36,997 bases of DNA, taken from positions 378,806 through 415,802 of the forward strand of contig BMAT01012519.1 in assembly GCA_019649035.1 (NCBI GenBank), read 5' to 3'. Positions 12,001-24,000 of the stretch are shown here, piece by piece. Position numbers and translations under genes: made by a program. Source of the DNA: Elysia marginata. Taxonomy: Eukaryota > Mollusca > Gastropoda > Plakobranchidae. The notes below the pieces were generated by a model. The model was not told the DNA's origin. It did no database searches and saw only the letters and a program-made list of their open reading frames with translations. Every line of letters starts with the position of its first letter. The stretch's first letter is position 1.

Positions 12001-15000
12001 AAAATGACAATGTCATTCAGTCAACACCTACAGATTAGTTAGCTTTTTGTGTTTTCTTTTGAGGTTTTAGTTGTTTGCTTTTATGCTTTTATTTGTACTG
12101 AGATCTCGTCTTTTGTTTTGTTTTTCATAAGATAACTCGTTGGTTTCATTTTTTTTTCTTTTCCTTAAGAACGTCGAAATGATGAAGGAAAAAAAATTTT
12201 TCTTTAGTCGCAGGTGTATATAAAATTAATGTAATGTTGGGAGTGATGACATTGACAATAGTGGTATTAAGGAGGATTGTAATCGCGATGGCAGTGGATA
12301 CTAAACATAAAAATAATGATGCTGTATGTGATGATAGTAGTGAAGTGCTGATCAGGGCGGTAAAGATAATAGAGACCTTTAGCACACGCACCGTGTCTCA
12401 CTACGCGTACGTGAAAATCGGGAAAGCAGATTGAGAAACTATAAAAATAATGAAACCAGTTTCTAAAAATAGACCCACAGACGTTCTATTTTTAGAAACT
12501 GGTTTCATTATTTTTATAGTTTCTTAATCTGCTTTCCCGATTTCCACGTACGCGTATTGAGACACGGTGCGTGTACTAAAGGTCTCTATTGGTTCTGGTG
12601 GCATCGATGGCGTTAGCGTAGGTGGTGATGCTGATGATGTAGCTGATAATGATGGTGATGCTTTTGATGACAGGTGATGATGATCTTCGTAATACAAAAC
12701 ATCAATAGCATTGCGTGTGGGTATTACCTTGTAATATAAGGCTGTGTATCTTCATCACTGAAGCCCAGAGCTGTTACGGCCGGCCTTACTTGATCGCCCA
12801 GAAATTTCTAGGGTTTTTAAAGATGGCAGAGATGCATGATATGTTTCGACACGAAAAAAAAAATTAGACAACTCCAGTAAAATGATAGACAATTAGAGAC
12901 CTTTAGCACACGCACCGTGTCTCACTACGCGTACGTGAAAATCGGGAAAGCAGATTGAGAAACTATAAAAATAATGAAACCAGTTTCCAAAAATAGACGC
13001 ACAGACGTTCTATTTTTAGAAACTGGTTTCACTATTTTTATAATTTCTCAATCTGCTTTCCCGATTTTCACGTACGCGTATTGAGACACGGTGCGTGTGC
13101 TAAAGGTCTCTACTATTATATACACTGAACTTTAAAATCTAACTGAAATGACAAGGTTATTCGGTCAACACCTACGAATTAGTTTCCCTTTTTGTGCCTT
13201 GTTTTGAGGTTTTGCTTATTGTTTTTTATGCTTTTGTTTATGTTGAGATCTCGTCTATTGTTATATTTTAATTAGTAAAAACGAGATCAATTTTTACACA
13301 CTTCCATCGGCCATTTTTTCAAGATGGTAGGCGGAAGATCACACACTAATGTTTCACCCGCTTCGTTGGTTGAATTCTGTAGAATTTATGTCAGATCTAG
13401 ATCTGAAATCTAGATTAAGAGTAAATTAATTTGACTTACATCTAGAAATCAATTTCGATAATCTAGATTTAGAGTAAGATATAGAAGATATCTGTATCTA
13501 GCATCTGTATCAGGCCTAGATCTAACATAGGTTTTCGGCGCCATTTTTCTTTCATATGACTACGTGTCATATTTTCTTATTGTTTTAGCCTTAGGATCAA
13601 GTTTTCTTTAATGTTAAGGTTACTTTTTCCATGGCCTGATATACGTTTTCATCTTTGACAGCCAGTGACTGAAATCTTTTTGATGGCGTGGAGAGTAATG
13701 GATTCTGTCACTGCGGAATGTAGTAATAGATACCCTCTAGACATACTAATCGTCTTTTGCGTCAAAGCTTTCTGAACCAATATTGGACTTCCTGAATACG
13801 TTTTGCATGTCTCCCCTTAATGACTCATTAGGGATCTACATAAAATTGGGTGGTGTAAACTTTCAACCTTATCTCAAATTGAATTCATATCTATGTCATG
13901 TACTCGTATTGCCATCAATCCCTTAGTAAAATTCCAGATGTTATTCTCATTGCCAAGTATAGTCGTCAAGCACAAGTACATTTTCATATCAAGCTAAATG
14001 CCCAGACGTCTCATGGGAACACTAACCGTCCAGAGGCCAAATTCTGGGTCGAGACGCAACATCCTGTGAATGTAGGAGACACCTGTCAGGGCTGAAGCCC
14101 AAGGGACATATTCTCGTTCTTTGGCCAGGTAAGACATGAGCTGCAAAGGAACCTCGTATGACACAAGTCCCGCTGCTGCCAAGCTAAACGCGTCGTTCAG
14201 AAGGCCTGATCGGTCAGGGGAAGATAACTTCCATTGCTGGAGAGGAAACAAAAAAGAAGTTGTTTAACTTCACTGTCCACCATGGAACATAAATGTANNN
14301 NNNNNNNNNNNNNNNNNNNNNNNNNNNNNATAATATAACTGTGGGATAAACTACGCTTGAATAGGAGAATTCAGTTAACAATTCAAAATACTAATAGCAC
14401 AATCCTAAGAAGAATCTTCATCGGCAGTTTTGTTTTATTTTTAAGACAGGATTTAAAAAATACACTTAAGAAAAGAGCAAAAATATACACTATAATTGAA
14501 ATAGCTGTTCTGCTTTTCTCCCTTCATTTCTTGTTTACGTTTCAGTCTTAAATATTCAAGGGAAAGTTAGCAATGGTAAGGTCAAGATTGAACATACTTA
14601 TAAAAAGTTCAATGAGAAAACTAACCGTCGACAGGCAGAATTTTTAAAAAAGAAAATAAAAAAGATAGAGTGTTTTCATGTAGCGCCTAATCCAATAATG
14701 CTCTTCGCGCTTTTCATGGGTACCCCGACGGGCCTGTACCAACCAAATTGTCTTCTTAACTCACAGAGAAGCAGCACTTAAACTGCTTCACTCTGGAACT
14801 CTGGCAAGATTTTTAGTCAGGTACCCATTTAACACCCAAGAGCGGCGAAGAAATATGTTTTAATAGCCTTTCGCAAGGACTAAACGTCGACCTGCAGAAC
14901 CAGATGCTCGAACCCCGAACAACCCGGAACTTATCGGTTCGAAAGCTAAGCGTCTACCACTAAACCACAATGCCATACAATAAGAAGCAGTACTGTTGTT

Positions 15001-18000
15001 AGTTGTTAAACAAGTTGCTACTAAAAGCACTCTATTTTTATGTAAACTTACGTCCGGGTCAGTCTGAACCAAATGGGTGGAGAAAGACGCCCACATAGCA
15101 TCAGGGTAGAGAACTCGATAGAAGCCCATTTGCTGATGGTTGATTTTGACCCAGCTATCCTTCTGGTTCAACCCGAGATCTGCTTCAAAAGTGACTTAGA
15201 AAACGATGGCGGATGGGGTGGTATGATAGGTTGAGTATAAAAAAAAGGCGGACAAGTGAGCTAATGATAGGGCCTACTGTAAATTGCACCAGAAATCTAT
15301 CCTAACGTGCAGCATGGAACAAGTTCAGTGAAAATATTTACAATGCATTAGCCGTGCTCATAATTTAAATGAGTTTCATGTTATTAATTATTATTGTGAT
15401 ATTATAATCGTTTTGCGTTATTCAATAATGACAAAAATAGTCGATGATGTAAAAAAAAGATAAAGCAAAAGTGCAGAGAAACCTATTAAACTAATGCAAC
15501 CATATATTAAGAACACAGATATTTAAAATTCATGTGTTGGTATTTCTTACTATCTTTCATGTCCATAACTTCCGTTCCTTCGGTTCCGGAAGAGCTTTTG
15601 TAGTTGAGAGAGATATACCATTTGTACCTGAGGAGAAGAGATGGCGGTCGTAGTCTTTTGTTGTGTGTAATAGTTATTTTCATGTAAAAAATTTTCAAGG
15701 GTAGACAATGAATATTAAGGCCGCTTTCTTATTGTTTTGTTGTTTTGGTTTTTTTTTGTTGGTATGGTGATTTATAATACATTTTAAACGTGCACTTAGT
15801 TTGGTTAACTTCGTTCGATCTGTTCGAAGCTGCAGAAGGTTTCGTAAAATTTAGTGGTAATGAAAAGGCAAAATATGAAACCAAACAAATTACAATGAAA
15901 GCGAATATTCTTAGTACATCCGCCACAGTTTTAAGTGAACCATTGTGAGAATCCGACTTGAAAAACCGAACAATTCAATTTCCGCCACGATACAAACAGC
16001 CATATATGTTGACGTCACCGAAAGTTATTGCTAATAGGTCTTGTTCAAAGAGACCAGTGAAATACATTTTAAAGATAAGTTACCTCTTTTGAAAATTAAT
16101 TTCGTTGCTATCTTTCAGAAAATCTCAAAATTAAATTCATACTTAGATTTTCCATTTTTTAAAATTATATAATATATCGGTTTTAGAGATTTGAAATGCA
16201 TTTTTACAGACACTATTTGTCCATGACTATATTTATATGCTTCTAATGGTTGATTTGTATTTATCATGTGTTTTATTTATGCTTTTATCTTTACAGCTAA
16301 ATGTTTTTAAATAACTCATATACCTGTAAACTTTTTAACTATGTCAGCTTAAGTTTGTTAAGATTTTATGTAAAGAACTTTTAGCCCCTATTGAGGAAAG
16401 GCGCAATAGAAATAAACTTATTATTATTTTTTTCCTTTGTATCTAAAAGGCTGATATACCCGTTCTACGAACGGAGCAAATGTCGATGTAATTGCATGAG
16501 TTTAAAAAGCATAATACATACACGGTCGTATATCTAAGATTTTCCGTACCTTATGCTTGAATCACTTTTTGGTAGACCACATGGGTTGAAGATACTCCAT
16601 TGTGCTGCGAATCATCTTTGGCATAAATCCGCACTGCGTTTTTGGAGCCAACATGGCTCGATGCCCTATACATGTTGTCCATGTATGAGAAAGGCTGTTG
16701 CAGGTGAATTCCTATCTTATTCAACGTCTTGCCTTGAGCTTCGTTTGCTGTGATGGTGAAATAGTTGCTGGTAGAATGATTTCAGTTACAACGTCAACAC
16801 TATCACCTTGATGTACAGCATCCATCAATCCTTGATACTTTTCGGCGCGTTTCGTGTTCTAATTTTTGCTCATCCACTCCAGTCGGCCACCTTCTATTTT
16901 TGCCCACTGGTCAACATGCATTTCAGCTGGTCCTTGTAATGTTAAGACTTGTTTGCGGTCGTGCTTTTTCATCTGGTTGTTGAAATTGTTGTTGTAGTCT
17001 GAGGTTATATTTTTCAATTATTCTGCATTTCTATGATGTATTACACTGCTGTCCTAAGTGTGAGACACATTCGTCCCTTTCGAGGCATTTTCAAACTGAA
17101 ACTGTAGGTCTAAGTCTAGAGATGTATTGATGATTACATTTTCAACCTGCCTTCAAAAAGATTGATTGTGAAAAAGTAGACCTATATCTATAATTTCTTC
17201 TGATTAGAGAAGAGTTTCTTACATTACCACTTTCAAATTTCGCTGCTTCCTATGTCAAAATTTATATCCGACAAAATGTTGGCTGCGTGCTGAATTCATT
17301 CTCGGTATTTTGCCAAAATAAGCAAAAGAAACCACGTTCATTTCACAGTCGATCAAATGGGATTTTCCAAACAATTGCACCAAGAGAAACCATGACACGC
17401 AAAAGTAGATTAAGATTTTGAACATTGAGTTCTTTCACAACAAAGACTGGAGTAAAACTTTCGGAACGGATCCCAAGAAACTGCCTATTTATCTACAAAA
17501 AATTGTTATGACCCAAAGCTACCAAATTGTTGAAGCCCATAGAGCCTTTTCGCAAACCTAGACTTAGGTTGACATTGCGGTTGGTTTTTTTTTAATCTTG
17601 ATCAAGGTATTGTTCTCAAATTGTTTTACTTCAAGTTGTCATCCAATAAAACTAGATCTTAGTTCGATAATCTAGAATATTTGTAAATAAATGTTTCGTG
17701 TAAAATACTAAAACCGTTTCATGCGATAATTCAATTCAATATTAGATTGTATTTTAGATTATGTCAAAAGTACACAAATGCAACCAATTTTTTAAAAGAT
17801 ACACGAAAGCTATTTCTCTAATTTTCATGTAAATATTTAGCTGAAAAAAACGACTTAAAAGGCTTAAAACCTAGACCAAGAACAGTAAAAGGACAACCAC
17901 AATCCTTGGTTTTAATACAGATTAATAATCTATAAGAACTTAAAGAAATGCAGCTCTACTTTGTAAGTAATAGTCTATATTTTGTAGTTTATGCCTGTCA

Positions 18001-21000
18001 AGGTGAAGGTTTTTTTTATCAATAATTTAATTCTGATTTATAACATTTTTCAATCAAATGTGCACATAGTAAGTTCAGTTGTGACATCGCAAGAGCAACT
18101 GTACCATGGTAAGCTAGAATGTAGCAAAAAAAAACAAAAAAAAAAACAGGAAATACACATGATTAATTTATTTTAGTAAATTCAGCTATGAAAAATTATG
18201 ATCGAACTCGGAATTAATTAGTAACATTGCAAGTCAAAATGTAACAAGAGCGTGATAAATTTCGCAAGGAATGAAAAACATAGTTATGATGAAAAGGAAT
18301 AACCCATTGATTGCGTTTTGTACAGTAGCTGTTGCCAAGCTGTTGTTCTACAGTATCGGAATCACACCAAAAAAATTGCTCTGCAGGCCAAAACATGCAA
18401 GGAGATGTTGTGTCTTGTTCAGCAAGTTGTGCTAATAGTGCCATTCGCTGAATACTTATGTCTTCTCTCAGCCGTGGTCTCGCACCCCCGTTCGGCCCTA
18501 ATCTGCCTTTAAGGGCGCCCTTCCACGAAGCAAATGAATTTCCCCATACTTTTAGAACCGATGATGGGAGTTAGCGTTGCGCAAAGTTTGCTGAACAGGG
18601 GACATTAATTTGCTGCCTGCCTATGTGTTGTTATATCGGTGACGAAGTCCGCAATGAATGGCTGATATATCCTGCACATTGTACCAAGAAAAAATATGAA
18701 ACACCGGCTGGTCATGCCTCTTTCCATGAATGACATTGATCGCGGGTGTCATTGGGAGAGCTTTGCCGCTCTGCGGCTTACTGCTCGCCTCCTTCGCCTC
18801 CTTCGTATGGCGCTTCCGCCAGTGGGTTTCGCCAATGCAAATGAATTCAGTCCTTGACTTGATGCATGAGCCCGACTTGAATAGCGCAATCTCATCTGTG
18901 GTGGGTTTTTTTCAATCTGAATTTTCCTTCGGTAGCACATTTCCCAGGCTATTGTTTGTGTTGCGTAGCACTTCCAGAACACCAAAATGGTTTGGTTTAC
19001 AGGCGTGGTTGAGAAAGGTATCATTTTACGCTTAGCATCAGTTACCTTGAAGAGTCTCTGGCGGCCGTGAGATCTTGAACGTAAACTCTTCGTTGTACTC
19101 CTCCGCCAGTCATACCACTGCCAATTATAATATATCACTGTCCTTCGCTCGCCTGACAACAATTATACGCGTGCAATTTATAGTTTTTATTCGTATTGAC
19201 GTTTCCCTGGCGTGTTTCTTGTCTTCTGTGCTAATATTTGAAAGGGACAACAGCCATTTTAGTAGTTCGCTTTGGCTCGCTGCTTTCGAGAAAATGGTCA
19301 TCTACCTTGTTGTGCGTTATATTTGATTTGGAAGTTGCATACTATCTATTTATTTGGGTTATGCTCAAGTTTGATTTTTACAGAAACGTTTAGTGCAGGG
19401 AAAATCCCTGTCACGTACTTTGAACTTGCTATGTCACAAAGGTCTGGGACCAGATATATTCATATTTGGTGGGGAAAAGTAAAAACTCGATATATATAGT
19501 TAAATAACAACAGTAAAATATTCCTAAATGGTTCAACCATTTTTTTCGCTTGCTTGTTTGTTTCAGTTCTTACATTCCCATGTGATTGCATTTTTTGCCT
19601 TGGCGTTGACTTCAAAAAGAAACCCAGAAGCGCTGCATCCATGTACAGTAATAGGACTTCTACTATAAAGAATTTTTTGCTACTGATCGCTGTCCTTCCT
19701 TGTGTATTTACCAACACCTGTGAGCCTGAACACAGAGCCGCCAAGGCATGTCCACACGGTTGGACTGCTACAAGTGACCCCATGTTCTGTCTAAAGTTTT
19801 CCAGCACGCGGAGGACTTGGTCGGATGCTCGGGCGCAATGTCAGGAAGAGGGCGCAGATTTGATCCGGGCATACTTCGGAAAAATGATTACAGGAATCTT
19901 AAAGTTCATTAAAATCGAAACTAAGCAAAGGCGTTCCTGGATCGGACTGACCAAAAATCAAAGCGAATGGACATGGGCGAGTGAACCAGCGCAAATACAG
20001 TTTTCCAACTGGCAGAAAAGAGAGCCAACACAAGGTGTGCAGTGTGCCACCGTATACATGGGTTTACCCCTTTGGAAAGGTGCCGACTGTGATAACAGAA
20101 GAATTTACTTCTGCGAAATACCAAGACCAGTATCCGGTTGCCCCGAGGGGTGGAACGATTTGGGTCTTTCTCCCTGGTGTGTCAAGGACTACTACAAAAA
20201 GGAAACCTACCAGTCTGCTGAGAGCATGTGCAGCAGTTTGAATGCAACCATCGTTACCATAAAAAGCCGACAGAAGAACTCTGGTCTGAAAAAGTATTGG
20301 AACAGCCTCGCAAAAGTCTGGATCGGGGCTACAGACAAGGCGAAAGAGGGGCGTTTTGTTTGGGCAACAGGGGGTAAACTTAGCTTTACTGGAGGCCTTT
20401 ACGACTCTGAACGCACTAAAGACTGTGTGCGTGTATATGTAAAAGCTGAATTTACTGGTTGGAGATGGAAAGAAGAAGACTGTTCGGAAAAACTGACCTA
20501 CATCTGTCAGAAATCTTCAGACACGGCCGTTAGTTTACCGATGATTGAGATGACACCCCGACTCACAAAACCGGCCAAAATCAACTTGTCTCTGAAATAC
20601 ATATACTTTATTGGTGACACGATCAAGGCAACCTGCACGGCGTTACACGTGCCCAGTAAAAAGCTGGATTGGAGCTTTGAGAGGCGAAAAAAGGTTTTTT
20701 ATCCTTCCGACTGGAATCAGGGTGCTAAGTACACAAACAATAGTGTGGTGACAATATCACAGGGCACTTCCTGTGTGGACCAGACCGTTTCCACCCTGAC
20801 GATACCTGCTACGATAGAGTTCAACAAAATACACATCAACTGCTTCTCAATCCGCGAGGATACCTCGGCTTTCTGTAGTGGGAAGGGCGACCCTCTGGAA
20901 TACTGCGCGAAGTCCAATAAGATTAAAGTCGTAGAGGGACCCTTAGAAAGCCCGAAACTTGAAGTAGAATTTCCCACACCCCCGTCCACTGTGGCTGAAG

Positions 21001-24000
21001 GTAGCGAACTGGCCGCTTACTGCATTGTCTACCCCAACAAAGTTGGTTCGCTCGTCTGGGTCATTTACTCCGATACTGAGAGCCGGACGCTGATGAACCA
21101 CGTCGATCCAGAGATCGTTTCGGAGCATTCTGATGTCGAAAGAGGAAAAGTGTATACAAAATCGGATCTGATGCTGAAAGTGGACACATCATTAAAAAGA
21201 ATTGCCTGTTTTGCATACGATGTAAGACAAGCCGCCAGCTTAACTTGTCACAAATCCGACAAATTTTGTGCCATAACGCCTTTAATAAAGGTGACAAGTA
21301 CAGAAACACCAGGGCTGAGCTGGCACAGTTTCTTCATAATAATTATTGTGACCGCCGTCGTCATTGTGCTACTGTTGTGCCTGGGTTTGTACCTTTGGAT
21401 CTTTAGAACGGCAGACACGAAACGTCGCTCGAGTGGGCCTTCGGTGAGATCCTTAGAAAATTTTCCTGGAATCGAAGATAACCAAGATGACGAGTATAAC
21501 CAAGATGACGAGCATAACAAAGATGACGAGCACATAGCAGAATAGCACCAGAATCCAGAGGGGCTTTTTTACCAGCCCTATCACACGTATCAGTTATAGG
21601 GTAAATGCCATTTGAAAAACGTGTTGATGTATTTCTTGGGGCTTAAAAAAAGTGTGGTAATAGCGACCAAAAGATTCGTTGGTAGTAAAGAAACTTGAAA
21701 TCTTATACTAAGTAAGTATCTACCCTGTTTTGTTGTATTTGTATAATTAGGTAACCCGTACGATGCCTTGCATTCACTCTATTTTCTTGTTCTGCCGACA
21801 TGTCTGTCTGATTATATGTCTGTATGCCCATGTCCCTTTAGGGCTGTTCCATGAACTTTGAAACATTCATTAAGAGTACTTCCCCTTGGGAAATAGTGAG
21901 TTTTTAGACTGAAATTCACCGCTATAATTATTCAAATAAACTACCTCGCCTACAAAAGAGCTAGCTCTATTGAACCCACCTTTGTTCCCGAGACTATTTT
22001 CAGCTATTTTTTAAGCTTTCTTCTTTTCCATCTCTTTTTTTTTTTTGCCTTATCCGTTTGTTTATTTTCTCATCTCAATATTATCATCGTCATCATTTTA
22101 TCATCATCACCAAGAAGTCGTCATCTCTATTGCAATAGGCCCATTCCATGAAAAATCAACTAAAGTGGACAAAGTTAAAAATCTACCAACTGACTCTAAG
22201 ACACTAAATAGTAGTTGTTTTTTAAGACACAAAGTAATCGTTTTTTTAAACAAAAAAAAATGTGGACAACCAGTAGTGGAAATTCATATTTCAGGAGCAA
22301 CTAAAACATAATTCAATACAGCAGCGCTGAAAAGCAAAAAAAAAAATGAGCACATTTTAGTTGTTTTCACAAGAATGCTCTTTTCGGAAACATTTAGACC
22401 TACAAAGCAAGTTAACTATAATTATTTGTTTTTATTAGCATCATCATTTCAACAATGTCAGGTAAAAAAAAATGTTTGTAACGGTAATTTGTAACACACA
22501 TGACATCATAATTATGTAGTAAAGTTCCCTCTACTAGATGTAAAGGGGTGGTAGAGTTTCAGTTACATGTATTTCAAGGGCTATCCAGTTTGAAACAAGT
22601 ACTGCTTTGCTTGCCTCATACTTTTCCTTAACAATACTTTCTTCTTGCAATAAGGAATCAAAGCTATGGTATATATGTAACGCTAAACAAGCATCTATGT
22701 AGTTACAGCCGAAACTTCTGTGATAATTTGTTGCAAGATTTTAGAAGTAGTCTTTGAATGAAATACGCATAACATGGAATGGGCCAATAAATATTTTTAT
22801 CATGGCATATTATATTTATAAATATTGCAACTAACTCTTTTGATTTTAAGGTTTTTTTTCGCAGGGAGGCATTATTTTAAACTTCGTTAAGCGACAAAGA
22901 TTGATTCCAATGTTATCCATGCGGCAATTACCTGTTAAATTCTTAACATTGTGTAGTTTGCTGTATTTTTTCTTGTTGTTGTTATTTTTTGTGTTTGCTG
23001 TGTCTGTTTTTACCTATATCTACACGAAAATAATCACGTGATCATTGTTATTGACGTAGAATTGGGTATTAAAAGTGCTCTAAGAGCATTTATTTACATT
23101 GCTTTGTGTTTTTTTTTCGTTTCGTGCTACACAAGAGGTGCGCAATCTGTCATGATACATGCAAGAAGAAAAAGGTTAGTATTTTATCTGTCATCATCTG
23201 ATGCTACTGAGATTTAGGTCAGTCTGAATGTTTTATTGTAAAATCTACATGAAATCGACGTTACTATCTCATAGATAGTAACTATCTCATAGACAACAAA
23301 TTGCGAGGGTTGAATATCCTTAACAATGCGCGAATTTAGATAGAGACATAAAATTTCATACAAATACGAGTATTTTACTTTTGTACATAGCGGGCCATGC
23401 AGAACGACACACTTTTCGCATCGACCTTTGACCTTAGAAGAAGCCTTGAAAGTAAAATTTTACTTGGTTGGGCTTTTCAAGATATCTTCAGAAATATCAG
23501 GAACCTAATTTAAAAGTCTAATGGGACTCAAACTGCTGAGTTCTGTGTCTAGTACTTTCAAATGCATATATCTTGTCTGCAGTCATCGTTGAAATTGTAA
23601 CTTGGTGTAGCGGTGCGTTGTCTTGCAAGAGAAAAACATCTTTTCTAAGTTTTGCTGTACTTTTATTGAGGGCGCATTCTTGAGTTTTTTAAAGAAGATT
23701 TAAGTAGTCTTAACCATTCATTGTACAATTCTTATAATAGTTAAAAAAAACTTCAACTGAATGAAACCCTCAATAGCCCAGAACACAATTCACTTGATTG
23801 TTTGGGCTGGTCGGTTTTACTTTCGCTTCTTTTTTGGAGGGTGGTGGTGGAAGGGGGGACTTTGATGGCAGTCCGTTGTTTTGAAAGGGGTCATATCACT
23901 ATTAGTACAGGTAGCTTTATCTACAGTTAGAAGTTGGTAAAAAATGTTGCTCTCTTACAAGATTCAGCAACAGCTTGCAACACTGTTGTATTTCAGCTTT

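Noticed and set aside
12146-12434. Overlapping frames across the first foldback element
   Set aside because: Created by the palindrome and flanking repeats; no family resemblance.
18749-19162. 137-residue minus-strand frame with an Arg-rich end
   Set aside because: No recognisable domain, biased composition, and alternative frames look more codon-like; kept only as an unexplained block.
20717-21535. Several minus-strand frames of 61-95 codons
   Set aside because: Shadows of the lectin/Ig coding exon on the plus strand.
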